Assembly (NCBI GenBank): GCA_040221975.1
Contig: JAVJWR010000033.1
Span: 124,001-188,000, forward strand
Direction of reading: 5' to 3'
Length of the DNA: 64,000 bases
Origin: Haliea sp040221975
GTDB lineage: Bacteria; Pseudomonadota; Gammaproteobacteria; Pseudomonadales; Halieaceae
Positions within the stretch are counted from its first letter, which is position 1, and each line of letters starts with the position of its first letter. Below, piece after piece: positions 1-7,765 of this stretch. The position numbers and the translations under genes are program-made. Under the pieces are notes generated by a model that saw only the letters and a program-made list of their open reading frames with translations, had not been told where the DNA came from and made no database searches.

Positions 1-356
1 CGGAAGTAACCCTGCTTAACGCCAGCAAGCGCGAATTGCAGGGTGCGCCGGAGTACACGGCCAACCTGATATTCGGCTATGACGATATCGCCCGCGGCCA
101 CGAGCTGACGCTGTTGGTCAACCAGGTTGGCAACACCATTGTCGACGTCGGCGTATCGGGCCAGCCTGACGTGATTCTGGAGCCGCGCCTGGATGTGAAC
201 CTGGTGTACCGCTACAGCATTTCAGAAAATTTCACCTTCCGCGCCAAGCTGGAAAACATTCTGGATTCGGAAGTGGAGTTCACACAGGGCGGCAATGTAT
301 TCCAGAAATACAAACGTGGCTTTGAAGTGAAAGCAGGATTCGATTGGCAGTTCTGA
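1..356 (+). CDS. TonB-dependent receptor, C-terminal fragment (5' end outside window)
   Basis: The reading frame is open from base 3 and ends at a TGA at 354-356. About 117 residues are visible. They alternate polar and hydrophobic residues as in outer-membrane beta strands (NLVYRYSI, FTFRAKLENIL) and finish with the terminal aromatic residue (DWQF) recognised by the BAM complex. 'LENILD' followed by a Gly/Tyr-rich final strand is typical of the last strands of TonB-dependent receptors, which import siderophores, vitamins or oligomers across the outer membrane. The plug and most of the barrel lie upstream, so the substrate cannot be told. The next gene is a secreted lipoprotein 61 bases downstream, probably a surface partner in the same transcript. 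Confidence 0.8.
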   Translation, partial: EVTLLNASKRELQGAPEYTANLIFGYDDIARGHELTLLVNQVGNTIVDVGVSGQPDVILEPRLDVNLVYRYSISENFTFRAKLENILDSEVEFTQGGNVFQKYKRGFEVKAGFDWQF

Positions 357-417
357 TCGGAAGCTCGCCGTGGGGCAGCAGTAAATTAAACCTACCAGAG
401 AAAACCCAGGAGAAGTT

Positions 418-1845
418 ATGAAACTGAAGAAATTGGCAATCGCTACGGCGGTGCTCAGCTCTCTCGGTGGCCTTTACGGATGCTCCGAAGGCGACGAGGC
501 CAACATCAATATCGACGCGCCTACTACCGTGACCAACCCGCCGCCGACTGGCGGTGGCGACACCGGCACCACTTCCATCTGCCCGGACTGGTCTTCCGCC
601 CGGCCCAAGGACGCTGACGGCAATGACGTCTGCCAACTGCCGGCTACTATTCTGGTTGACCGCACCCTGACCAGCGACAAGGTCTGGTACATGGAGTCGC
701 GGGTTACCGTGGGCAACGGCAACCAGGAAATGTCGATTGACGAGGGTATCCTTGCCAACGGTGACACGGTGGTCGACGCCACCATCAGCATCCAGCCCGG
801 CACCCAGATCAAGGGTCAGACCGGCAGCTTCGCCAACATGATCATCACCCGCGGTTCCAAGATCATGGCCGAGGGGACTGCCGATGCACCGATCATCTTC
901 AGTGCCGACGACCCGGGCTTTGACGGCGTGGGTGACTGGGGCGGCCTGATCCTGCACGGCTACGCGCCACACAACGAGTGTTTGACGGCGGACATGGGTG
1001 CGGTGGCCTGTAACGTCGACTCCGAAGGTGAATCCGGCTTTGGCGGCGGCTATTCCCCGGACGACAGCAGCGGCGTACTGCGTTATGTCGTGGTGACCGA
1101 GGGCGGTTTCGAATTCGCCACCGGCAACGAGATCAACGGGATCTCCCTGATCGGGGTCGGCGCCGGCACCGAGATGGAATATATCCAGATCCACAACAAC
1201 GCCGATGACGGCATCGAGTACTACGGCGGCACCGTCAGCACCCGCTACCTGGTGCTCACCGGCAACCAGGACGACTCCATTGACTGGGACGAAGGCTGGA
1301 ATGGTAACGTCCAGCACATGCTGGTACGGCAGAGCCCCGATACCAGCGGTAACGTGATTGAGGCGGACACCGAGGGCACCCTGGACTTCCTGTCCATCCC
1401 GACCATCGCCAACGCCACCTTTATCGGTAATGGCGCCAAGACCACCGGAGCGGTATTCAAGGCCACCTCCGGCGGCTTTATCCACCACTCCGTGTTTACC
1501 TTCGACGACGCCATCCAAGGCGAGACCACCTGCGTTGACGCTTCCCGCGCCGCCCAGGTAGGGACCGAGCTGGTCTACACCAATGTGGTGGCGGACTGCG
1601 ACATCAGCGGCGACGTGGTCCTGCTGCCCTCACTGGTGTCCGATGTGCAACTGGATGAGAACTACGCATCCCAGGCGTCGGAGTCGTCTGCAGTTGGCGC
1701 TCTGGATATCGAAAACATCAACGCAACCTACCCGGTAAGCGTTGCCGACCCCGACTTCTTCGACGTCACAGACTACGCCGGCGCCGTGGACCCGAACGCC
1801 AGCAGCTTGTGGTATGAAGGCTGGACCATTCCCGGGTCGCTGTAA
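418..1845 (+). CDS. Lipoprotein with parallel beta-helix-like repeats, partner of TonB receptor
   Basis: The 475-residue protein begins with a lipoprotein signal peptide whose lipobox is LYGC, with Cys about residue 22. A Pro/Thr/Gly-rich linker follows (about residues 35-52). The ATG has a clear AGGAG Shine-Dalgarno. The rest is rich in Gly, Asp, Asn and short beta segments (GVGDWGGLILHG, YIQIHNNADDGIEYYGG, RYLVLTGNQDDSIDW) that recur with the spacing of a right-handed parallel beta-helix. Similar lipoproteins sit beside TonB-dependent receptors in marine Proteobacteria and Sphingomonads, and a surface substrate-binding role is inferred from that. No catalytic motif is recognised. A strong terminator follows the stop codon. 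Confidence 0.7.
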   Translation: MKLKKLAIATAVLSSLGGLYGCSEGDEANINIDAPTTVTNPPPTGGGDTGTTSICPDWSSARPKDADGNDVCQLPATILVDRTLTSDKVWYMESRVTVGNGNQEMSIDEGILANGDTVVDATISIQPGTQIKGQTGSFANMIITRGSKIMAEGTADAPIIFSADDPGFDGVGDWGGLILHGYAPHNECLTADMGAVACNVDSEGESGFGGGYSPDDSSGVLRYVVVTEGGFEFATGNEINGISLIGVGAGTEMEYIQIHNNADDGIEYYGGTVSTRYLVLTGNQDDSIDWDEGWNGNVQHMLVRQSPDTSGNVIEADTEGTLDFLSIPTIANATFIGNGAKTTGAVFKATSGGFIHHSVFTFDDAIQGETTCVDASRAAQVGTELVYTNVVADCDISGDVVLLPSLVSDVQLDENYASQASESSAVGALDIENINATYPVSVADPDFFDVTDYAGAVDPNASSLWYEGWTIPGSL

Positions 1846-1880
1846 TGGCACTTTGACAGAACAGTAATACCCCCGCTTGA

Positions 1881-1907
1881 ACGCCGGCCCTGTGCCGGCG
1901 TTTTTTT
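1881..1907 (+). terminator. Rho-independent terminator after the TonB receptor/lipoprotein unit
   Basis: A perfect 7-bp stem, CGCCGGC (1882-1888) with GCCGGCG (1894-1900), closes a 5-base loop and is followed directly by seven T (1901-1907). It ends rightward transcription just before the 3' end of the convergent gene at 1915. The other strand has no T-run, so it works in one direction only. Confidence 0.93.
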
Positions 1908-1914
1908 GTGGCGT

Positions 1915-2997
1915 TCAGGGCAGCTGGTTGCCCAGTTGTCGGCTGCCATCGACCCGAGACAGGTCCAGCACACTCAGGATGCCGGCCCTGGCGCCGCATA
2001 CAGCCGGGATGGCATTGACCAGCCAGCAGGCCGCCGAGGCGTTGCCACCGCCGCCGGCACCGACCTCGTACTCATCCTCGGCATGCAGGCTCAGGGTGAT
2101 ATTGGGATTACCGCGAACGAGGACCTGGTGGCAGCCCTGGCCCTCGGGCGGGTAGGGCCAGTCCGGGGCGCAGCTCTCATCAATGCGGGTGATATGCTCA
2201 AGCACAAAGCGTATCGCGCCGGCAGTAATGCCGGCTACTTCGAAGCGGAAGGCACCCTGGGTACCGGCCTCAAACAAACCCATGGTGGGTATCCTGATGT
2301 CCCGTTGCAGTGCTTGCCGTTCAACAGCAACCTCCAGGGCGGTGACCGGACAGCTCAGGGCGTCGCCCACCAGTCTCACCATGGGTCCCCAGACCATCTC
2401 GATGGCGAAGTCGTGGAGCATGATCGGCAGGGTATCCATGGAGCCACCAAAGCCGATGACCTCGCGTACGACCCTGGGCTGGTCGTAGAGTGCGTAGTTG
2501 AAGATTTCCCGGCAGCGGATCTCGGTGATGGCAGAGCTGGTGCCGCTGACCAGTGCCGGCAGCATGTCCATGGCCCAGCCCGGGTCGATTCCGGACACGA
2601 ACAGGGAGCTGTTGCCCCGGTTGCAGGCCGCCTGGACCGGCGCGAACAGGTCGGGCAGGGTTGTCTGTGGGTGCAGAAACGCATAGAGGCCGCTGGCGAC
2701 CACGTCGCAGCCGGCATTGAGGCAGGCCAGCAGGTCGCTCATGGCAGCCTCCGGGCGGGTGTCCGCGGTCGCCGCATAGACGACCGCATCCGCGCCCGTG
2801 GCCAGAAGGGCAGGCCAGTCATCGGTGGCCGCAAGGCCGATGGGCGCCAGACCCGCCAGCACGCCAACATCGACCCCGACCTTGTCCGGGTTGGCGACCA
2901 CAACGCCGGCAAGCTCAAGGTCGGCGTGGGTGAGAACGGCCCGGATGGCGGGGCGGCCGACGTTGCCGGTGCCCCAGACAATGACGCGCAGGCTCAT
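1915..2997 (-). CDS. Dihydrodipicolinate reductase-like NAD(P)-dependent dehydrogenase
   Basis: The 360-residue protein opens with a Rossmann motif (VIVWGTGNVGRPAIR, residues 5-19), followed by the acidic end of the second strand and VVYAATADTRPE. This matches the 'dihydrodipicolinate reductase N-terminal domain' superfamily of about 350 residues, which includes 2,4-diaminopentanoate dehydrogenase and many uncharacterised actinobacterial and proteobacterial members. It is too long and divergent to be DapB itself. It is monocistronic on the minus strand and convergent with the lipoprotein unit. The physiological substrate is unknown; an amino or keto acid oxidoreductase is the best class-level call. 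Confidence 0.7.
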   Translation of the reverse strand: MSLRVIVWGTGNVGRPAIRAVLTHADLELAGVVVANPDKVGVDVGVLAGLAPIGLAATDDWPALLATGADAVVYAATADTRPEAAMSDLLACLNAGCDVVASGLYAFLHPQTTLPDLFAPVQAACNRGNSSLFVSGIDPGWAMDMLPALVSGTSSAITEIRCREIFNYALYDQPRVVREVIGFGGSMDTLPIMLHDFAIEMVWGPMVRLVGDALSCPVTALEVAVERQALQRDIRIPTMGLFEAGTQGAFRFEVAGITAGAIRFVLEHITRIDESCAPDWPYPPEGQGCHQVLVRGNPNITLSLHAEDEYEVGAGGGGNASAACWLVNAIPAVCGARAGILSVLDLSRVDGSRQLGNQLP

Positions 2998-3103
2998 AGA
3001 CGGCTGCTCCCCTGAAAATTCATGTTGCTGTCATATCAGTGTCACAAAAGCGCACTAATATCGCCGCCCATAGACACCCCGAATCAGGAACGAACAGAGT
3101 ACC

Positions 3104-3448
3104 ATGCGTTTACTTATTGCTGCACTGCTGCTGATTGCCACAGGTCAGGTCCATGCCCTGGCACTGGGCCCGGAAGAATTTGCCGCTGCCAAGCGCCTCA
3201 GCTGCGTGCTGGCCCAGGACTCCCTCGGCTATCTCAATGAAGACGACTACGCGGCGCTGACCGATGATGTGCTGGATGAATACGATGCAGCCGATGGCGA
3301 TGTGATTTTCGCCAAGGCCCTGGGATACTTCGACGGTCTCATGTTCGGCATCCCGGAGCAGGATGTGTCCGGCATACAGGCGCGCCTGCGCAGTTTTGTC
3401 GACAGCCAGGCCTGCAGCCAGGTCGTGGGGGTGAGTTTTACCCTGTAG
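3104..3448 (+). CDS. Small secreted protein of unknown function
   Basis: The 114-residue protein has a cleavable signal peptide (MRLLIAALLLIATGQVHA, cut about residue 18). The mature domain is short, acidic and mostly helical, with two cysteines (in LSCVL and SQACS) that could form a disulfide in the periplasm. I recognise no family. It is the first gene of a rightward run of small envelope proteins (DUF3833 lipoprotein at 3523, DUF3429 membrane protein at 4073). It is divergent from the dehydrogenase at 2997, and the 106-base gap must hold both promoters. Confidence 0.6.
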   Translation: MRLLIAALLLIATGQVHALALGPEEFAAAKRLSCVLAQDSLGYLNEDDYAALTDDVLDEYDAADGDVIFAKALGYFDGLMFGIPEQDVSGIQARLRSFVDSQACSQVVGVSFTL

Positions 3449-3522
3449 TCCACCGCGCCGGTGATCCCGTACCGGCTCTGCTGCGTAGTCTGTGTTAACC
3501 CACACAGTCTGCGAGAACGTGC

Positions 3523-4062
3523 ATGCGCCTTTTATCCGCTGTTTCCCTGTTGCTGGCCCTGACTCTCGGTCTGGCCGGCTGTAGCCCCGTGACCGTACAG
3601 GACTATGCCGACAACCGGCCGCGCCTGGTACCCGAGGAGTTCTTCCAGGGGCAGTTGACTGCCCACGGGGTGATCAAGAACCGCGGCGGCAAGGTTATCC
3701 GCTACTTCAACGCCGACATCAAGGCCTGGTGGGAAGACGGCATCGGCACCCTGGAAGAGGACTTTGTCTTTGACGATGGCGAGCCCGAGCGGCGGGTGTG
3801 GACGCTGACCCCGCAGGACGATGGCAGCTATATCGGTACCGCCGGCGACGTCGTCGGCGATGGCCGGATTACCCTCGCCGGCAACAGCATGTTTCTCGAT
3901 TACGTACTGCGCATTCCCTACAACGATGACACCCTCGACCTGCGCATCGACGATCGCATGTATCTGGTCAATCCCACCACCTTGATCAACGAATCGACCA
4001 TGACGAAGTTCGGGATCCGGGTAGGAGAGATCCTGCTGGTGATCGAGAAACGCGGCGACTGA
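3523..4062 (+). CDS. DUF3833 family lipoprotein
   Basis: The 179-residue protein starts with a lipoprotein signal (LGLAGC, Cys about residue 20), so it is an inner- or outer-membrane-anchored periplasmic protein. The remainder matches the DUF3833 pattern: EEFFQGQLTAHGV near the N-terminus, a beta-rich core resembling a lipocalin-like barrel, and a C-terminal 'NPTTLINESTMTKFG' region typical of the family. The molecular function is unknown. In gammaproteobacteria such genes often lie next to lipid or fatty-acid genes. It ends 10 bases before the DUF3429 gene, which suggests co-transcription. Confidence 0.8.
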   Translation: MRLLSAVSLLLALTLGLAGCSPVTVQDYADNRPRLVPEEFFQGQLTAHGVIKNRGGKVIRYFNADIKAWWEDGIGTLEEDFVFDDGEPERRVWTLTPQDDGSYIGTAGDVVGDGRITLAGNSMFLDYVLRIPYNDDTLDLRIDDRMYLVNPTTLINESTMTKFGIRVGEILLVIEKRGD

Positions 4063-4072
4063 CAGCGGCGCC

Positions 4073-4510
4073 ATGGTGGTACTGACCATCAGGGGGCTGG
4101 GCTTTGGCGGCGTTGTGCCCTTCCTGCTTTTTGTCCTGGGTATCTGGTTTTTGCGCGACTATCCGCGGGCTCTTTCCCAGCAGGGATTCGTCATCTACTC
4201 GCTGGCCATTCTCTGCTTTCTCGCCGGCAGCCTGTGGGGCACTGCCATGCAGCGGCGGGGCGCCGACAAACTACTGCGGCTGGTGGTCAGCAACGGCATC
4301 GTCATCTTCGCTGCCCTCAGTGTTTTGACTGCGCAGGCGGTGATCGCCGCCGGACTGCTGGCATTGGGCTATCTGGCGACTTTGTGGTACGAACGGAGCA
4401 GTGGTAGCCGCAGCGGCTGGTACGCTTCGCTGCGTCTGCAGCTGACGCTGCTTGTGGTTGCGCTGCACATTGCTTACATTGCAGGCCTCATCGCTCGCGG
4501 CACAGCCTGA
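4073..4510 (+). CDS. DUF3429 family inner-membrane protein
   Basis: The 145-residue protein is almost entirely hydrophobic, with about five predicted membrane segments. It carries the DUF3429 signatures: GLGFGGVVPF near the start, then 'IYSLAILCFLAGSLWG' in the second or third helix. The family is widespread in gammaproteobacteria and has no assigned activity. It lies 10 bases after the DUF3833 lipoprotein. The first ATG is used because an earlier one would lie inside the previous gene. Confidence 0.75.
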   Translation: MVVLTIRGLGFGGVVPFLLFVLGIWFLRDYPRALSQQGFVIYSLAILCFLAGSLWGTAMQRRGADKLLRLVVSNGIVIFAALSVLTAQAVIAAGLLALGYLATLWYERSSGSRSGWYASLRLQLTLLVVALHIAYIAGLIARGTA

Positions 4511-4549
4511 AAAGGGCGTACAACACCCGACATTAAAAGGAGAGCATGC

Positions 4550-5560
4550 ATGCGCGCAATATCGGTACCCAGGCACGCCGGACTGGACCAGCTGGCACAG
4601 ATCGAGGTTGAGCCCCGCGCTCCTGGCCACGGTGAAATCCAGGTGGCGGTCAAGGCCAGCTCACTGAACTTCCATGACTACGTGGTAGTGACCGGCCTGC
4701 TCCCTACCGATGACGGTCGCATTCCCATGTCCGACGGCGCCGGCGTGGTCACCGCGGTGGGCGAGGGCGTTGACAATTTTGCCGTGGGCGACAGGGTGCT
4801 GAGCTGCTTCTTCCCCAACTGGCTCGACGGTCGCCCCGCCCACGAGAAGCTGCTGGGAGTCCCCGGGGACAACGTCGACGGCTTCGCGGCGGAAACGGTC
4901 ACCATGCCGGCCCGGGGCTTCACCCGCATGCCGACGGGCATGGACTTTCACGAAGCCGCCACCCTGACCTGCGCCGGCCTCACCGCCTGGCGCGCGCTGG
5001 TGGTTGAGACCACGCTCAAGCCCGGCGACTGGGTATTGGTGCAGGGCAGCGGCGGGGTCTCGATCTTTGCGCTGCAGTTCGCCCGCCAGATGGGCTGCCG
5101 GGTAATTGCCACCTCGTCCTCTGACGCCAAGCTGGAACGCCTGGCCGCGCTGGGCGCAGAGCAGCTGATCAACTACCGCAACACACCGGAGTGGGGCAGG
5201 CGAGTGCTGGAACTGACCGGCGGCCGCGGCGCCGACCTGGTGGTGGAAGTGGGCGGCTCCGGTACCGTGGCCCAGTCTGTCAAGGCGGTTGCGTTTGACG
5301 GCTGTATCAGCATGATCGGCGTCCTCACCGGTCTTTCGGGCGAGGTACCGACCGCCGAGCTGTTCCAGAAGAACGCCCGCATCAGCGGCATCACTGTCGG
5401 CAGCCGTGCCCAGCAGCTGGACATGATCGCCGCGGTCGAGGCCGGCGGCATCAGGCCGGTGATCGACAGTCGCTACCCCCTCGACCAGCTCGCCGACGCC
5501 TTCCGCCACCAGGAGTCGCAGCAGCACTTCGGCAAGATTTGCGTGGATATCGACGGCTGA
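4550..5560 (+). CDS. MDR-family NAD(P)H-dependent oxidoreductase (quinone/alcohol type)
   Basis: The 336-residue protein has the medium-chain dehydrogenase/reductase layout. There is an N-terminal GroES-like domain (SLNFHDYVVVTG, then GAGVVTAVGEGVDNFAVGDRV about residues 63-83) and a C-terminal Rossmann domain with VLVQGSGGVSIFALQFA about residues 163-179. The LNFxD motif and the lack of a full zinc-binding set suggest a quinone oxidoreductase/NAD(P)-dependent alcohol dehydrogenase of the zinc-independent or partly zinc-binding kind. An AAGGAG Shine-Dalgarno lies upstream of the ATG. The substrate is not predictable. It ends 18 bases before tRNA-Arg. Confidence 0.85.
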   Translation: MRAISVPRHAGLDQLAQIEVEPRAPGHGEIQVAVKASSLNFHDYVVVTGLLPTDDGRIPMSDGAGVVTAVGEGVDNFAVGDRVLSCFFPNWLDGRPAHEKLLGVPGDNVDGFAAETVTMPARGFTRMPTGMDFHEAATLTCAGLTAWRALVVETTLKPGDWVLVQGSGGVSIFALQFARQMGCRVIATSSSDAKLERLAALGAEQLINYRNTPEWGRRVLELTGGRGADLVVEVGGSGTVAQSVKAVAFDGCISMIGVLTGLSGEVPTAELFQKNARISGITVGSRAQQLDMIAAVEAGGIRPVIDSRYPLDQLADAFRHQESQQHFGKICVDIDG

Positions 5561-5578
5561 TATACTGCCGCCCGCAAC

Positions 5579-5655
5579 GCCCCCGTAGCTCAGTTGAATA
5601 GAGCGACCCCCTCCTAAGGGGTAGGCCGCAGGTTTGAGTCCTGCCGGGGGTACCA
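5579..5655 (+). tRNA. tRNA-Arg (anticodon CCT)
   Basis: A complete cloverleaf can be folded: acceptor GCCCCCG/CGGGGGT (first pair G-U), D arm GCTC...GAGC, anticodon stem ACCCC/GGGGT around loop CTCCTAA (anticodon CCT, reading AGG), and T arm GCAGG/CCTGC around TTTGAGT. Discriminator A and an encoded CCA end at 5655. CCT decodes a rare arginine codon in GC-rich genomes. tRNA-Arg(CCT) 3' ends are common integration sites, but no integrase or foreign island follows here. Confidence 0.96.
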
Positions 5656-5684
5656 TACACGCTGCGAGACCTCGCCCGCGAGGA

Positions 5685-7310
5685 TCACCCTGCGGCGGCT
5701 TCCTCGGGTGCCCGGCGCCAGGTATTGCGACCGGCGGCCTTGGCCGCGTACATGGCGGTATCCGCGCGCTTTATCAGGGCGTTCGCTGCCTCTTCCCGCC
5801 GATCGTGAATGGCTATGCCGATACTGACGCCCACGTGCCCCTGGGCGCCATCGGGCAACTGCAGCGGCTGGTTCAGGCTGGCAATGATCTTGTCGGCGAT
5901 GACTTCCAGGGCCTGGTCGTCGAGCGGGCCGTCCAGAATAATCGCGAACTCATCGCCACCCAGCCTTGCCAGATAGTCCCCGCCGCGCAATACATGCTGC
6001 AGGCGCTCCGCGACCTTTGCCAGGGCCTGGTCTCCGGCCTGGTGGCCGTGGCTGTCGTTGAGCTCCTTGAAGTGGTCCAGGTCCAGCATCATCAGGGCGA
6101 TGTGGCGGTCGCTGCGGCGGCGGCAGGATTCGAACACCGTGGCAAGATGGCGGTCAAAGCCCAGGCGGTTGCCGATGCCGGTCAGGCTGTCGGTTGTGGC
6201 CTGCTCCTCAGCATCTTTCTGCGCAACCTTGTGCTCGGTGATGTCATTGGCGATGCCCTGAACCTCATCGTCGCTGACCGGGTTCACCACCATCTGGTAC
6301 CAGCGCTTCCCCATCGGCAGGTCGACTTCCAGTTCCGCGGTCTGTGGCCGCCCGCTACTGGCAGCCTCGCCAATGAGATCCCGCATCGCCTCTCCCGAGT
6401 CCCCGAGCAGGCTGTACAGGGATAAGCCCTGCTGTCCACCGGCTTCAGCGCTCGCATCCGCGGCCAGAGTGCGCGAGAAAGCCAGGTTGAAGGACTTGAG
6501 CACACCGTTGGGGTTCACCAGGAATATGGGTGACCCCGCATTGTCGAAAATGGCCCGGAAGCGGGTTTCTTCCAGTTCCCGCTGCAGGCGCAGGCTACGC
6601 TCCGTGGCCACCAGTGCCGCCATGCGGTCGATAATGCGATTGACGTCGCCAACCAGGGTGCCGATTTCATTGTTTTCGTGGGAGCGAGGAGTGTCGATAC
6701 GCTCGCCGCTGGCCGCATCCATGCGGTGCAGACGCCGGGAAATGGTCTGAATCGGCCGGGTGATCTGCCAGTACAGCACCACCAGCAGAGTGGCGCCTGT
6801 GACCGCAAGGAATATCAGGAAGAACAGGATTGCCGGGCGGATACGGAGGATGACCTGCCGTTCCAGTTGGTCTCGATCCGGAGTCAGCTCAATGCTGCCA
6901 ATTATTTGGCCCGGCGTGAAGGGGGAGCCGATTGGTCGCCGCACGGTCCCGGCCGAAACGGCCTGGCCCCGGTTTCCAGGCGCGCTGCGGGCGATCACCT
7001 GGCCCTGGTCATCGCGAAGGGTCACTGCTTGCACGCTGCTATTCTGCTCCAGCCCGGCCACCACTTCCTGTGCCAGCTCGCCGTCCTGAAGAAAGACGGC
7101 AATCTCTGCCGTGCGCTCCACCGTGCTGATAAGCCCCTGGATTGAGTCCGACTGGCGATCGCGTTCATTGTCGGCCAGCAGCACGATCCCGACACCCAGA
7201 AACATCAGGCCGAGGCCGACAAGAACGGCGAGAATCAGTGCCGCGCTACGCAGGGTCAGGCGAATTTGCGGTACACGCCGCCGGATTTTTCCTTTGTTGT
7301 TATGGTTCAC
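5685..7310 (-). CDS. Membrane-bound diguanylate cyclase (HAMP-PAS-GGDEF)
   Basis: The 541-residue protein makes cyclic di-GMP from two GTP. Layout: a transmembrane helix about residues 22-46, a periplasmic sensor of about 115 residues, a second helix about 163-185, a HAMP linker (ITRPIQTISRRL), a PAS domain about 250-360 (FRAIFDNAGSPIFLVNP) and a GGDEF domain about 375-535. The active-site GGDEF is intact at 451-455, and an RGGD I-site at 442-445 predicts product inhibition. No EAL domain is present. It is the last gene of a minus-strand operon, and its start codon overlaps the stop of the PstS-like gene (7307-7310). The periplasmic protein encoded upstream may therefore feed this sensor. Confidence 0.95.
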   Translation of the reverse strand: MNHNNKGKIRRRVPQIRLTLRSAALILAVLVGLGLMFLGVGIVLLADNERDRQSDSIQGLISTVERTAEIAVFLQDGELAQEVVAGLEQNSSVQAVTLRDDQGQVIARSAPGNRGQAVSAGTVRRPIGSPFTPGQIIGSIELTPDRDQLERQVILRIRPAILFFLIFLAVTGATLLVVLYWQITRPIQTISRRLHRMDAASGERIDTPRSHENNEIGTLVGDVNRIIDRMAALVATERSLRLQRELEETRFRAIFDNAGSPIFLVNPNGVLKSFNLAFSRTLAADASAEAGGQQGLSLYSLLGDSGEAMRDLIGEAASSGRPQTAELEVDLPMGKRWYQMVVNPVSDDEVQGIANDITEHKVAQKDAEEQATTDSLTGIGNRLGFDRHLATVFESCRRRSDRHIALMMLDLDHFKELNDSHGHQAGDQALAKVAERLQHVLRGGDYLARLGGDEFAIILDGPLDDQALEVIADKIIASLNQPLQLPDGAQGHVGVSIGIAIHDRREEAANALIKRADTAMYAAKAAGRNTWRRAPEEAAAG

Positions 7311-7765
7311 GGGGATAAAGCATAGACCACTGTGACCCGGGCATCGACCACCGAGCGTTCCACATAGCCGATAACGCCCGGGTTCTGGCTGACCAGGTCG
7401 AGCATCTCGGCGTCAGTGGAAATTTTCTGCGGTGGCGAACCGCGGCCAGAGAAGACCAGGCGCGCCCAATAGGAATTGATTTCCGGCAGGGTCTTGTCGA
7501 CCAGATCCCGGTAGAATTGCTCGCGACAGCACTGATTGTCTACCGGTACGACAGCGCCGCCGCCGGGCAGCCTGAAATGTCTCCCCATGAAAATGTTGAC
7601 GATGGCTTGCCGGCTGAGGCTGGGCAGGGCGCTGTCGGGGTGCATGATCACCACCAGCTCGGCGCGTACGCTGGCAGCCAGCAATCCCGAGCCCAGGAAC
7701 AAACACAGGCACAGCCAGAAGCTTGTTGCGCCCGCCCAGTGCCTACTGCCGATAGCGCGATTCAA
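7307..7765 (-). CDS. Small PstS-like periplasmic substrate-binding protein
   Basis: The 152-residue protein has a long signal peptide (hydrophobic core WLCLCLFLGSGLLAASVRA, cleaved about residue 35). The single short domain resembles the N-terminal lobe of phosphate-binding proteins: VVIMHPDSALPSLSRQAIVNIFMG, then VVPVDN, then an FYRDLVDKTLPEINSYW segment and VIGYVERS near the end. Such mini PstS-like proteins are common beside signal-transduction genes and lack an ABC permease partner, as here. The start overlaps the porin stop and the stop overlaps the cyclase start (both ATGA), so all three are translationally coupled. A ligand-sensing role for the cyclase is inferred. Confidence 0.75.
   Translation of the reverse strand: MNRAIGSRHWAGATSFWLCLCLFLGSGLLAASVRAELVVIMHPDSALPSLSRQAIVNIFMGRHFRLPGGGAVVPVDNQCCREQFYRDLVDKTLPEINSYWARLVFSGRGSPPQKISTDAEMLDLVSQNPGVIGYVERSVVDARVTVVYALSP

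Noticed and set aside
280..1518. Open frame of 412 codons on the minus strand
   Set aside because: It is a shadow of the lipoprotein gene, which has a signal peptide, a ribosome site and a terminator on the plus strand.
5579..5655. tRNA-Arg(CCT) as an integration site of a genomic island
   Set aside because: No integrase, direct repeat of the tRNA 3' end or change in base composition was seen downstream; the next genes are an ordinary signalling operon.
5670..5683. Hairpin CCTCG-CCCG-CGAGG after tRNA-Arg as a terminator
   Set aside because: The stem is only five pairs and there is no T-run on either side.
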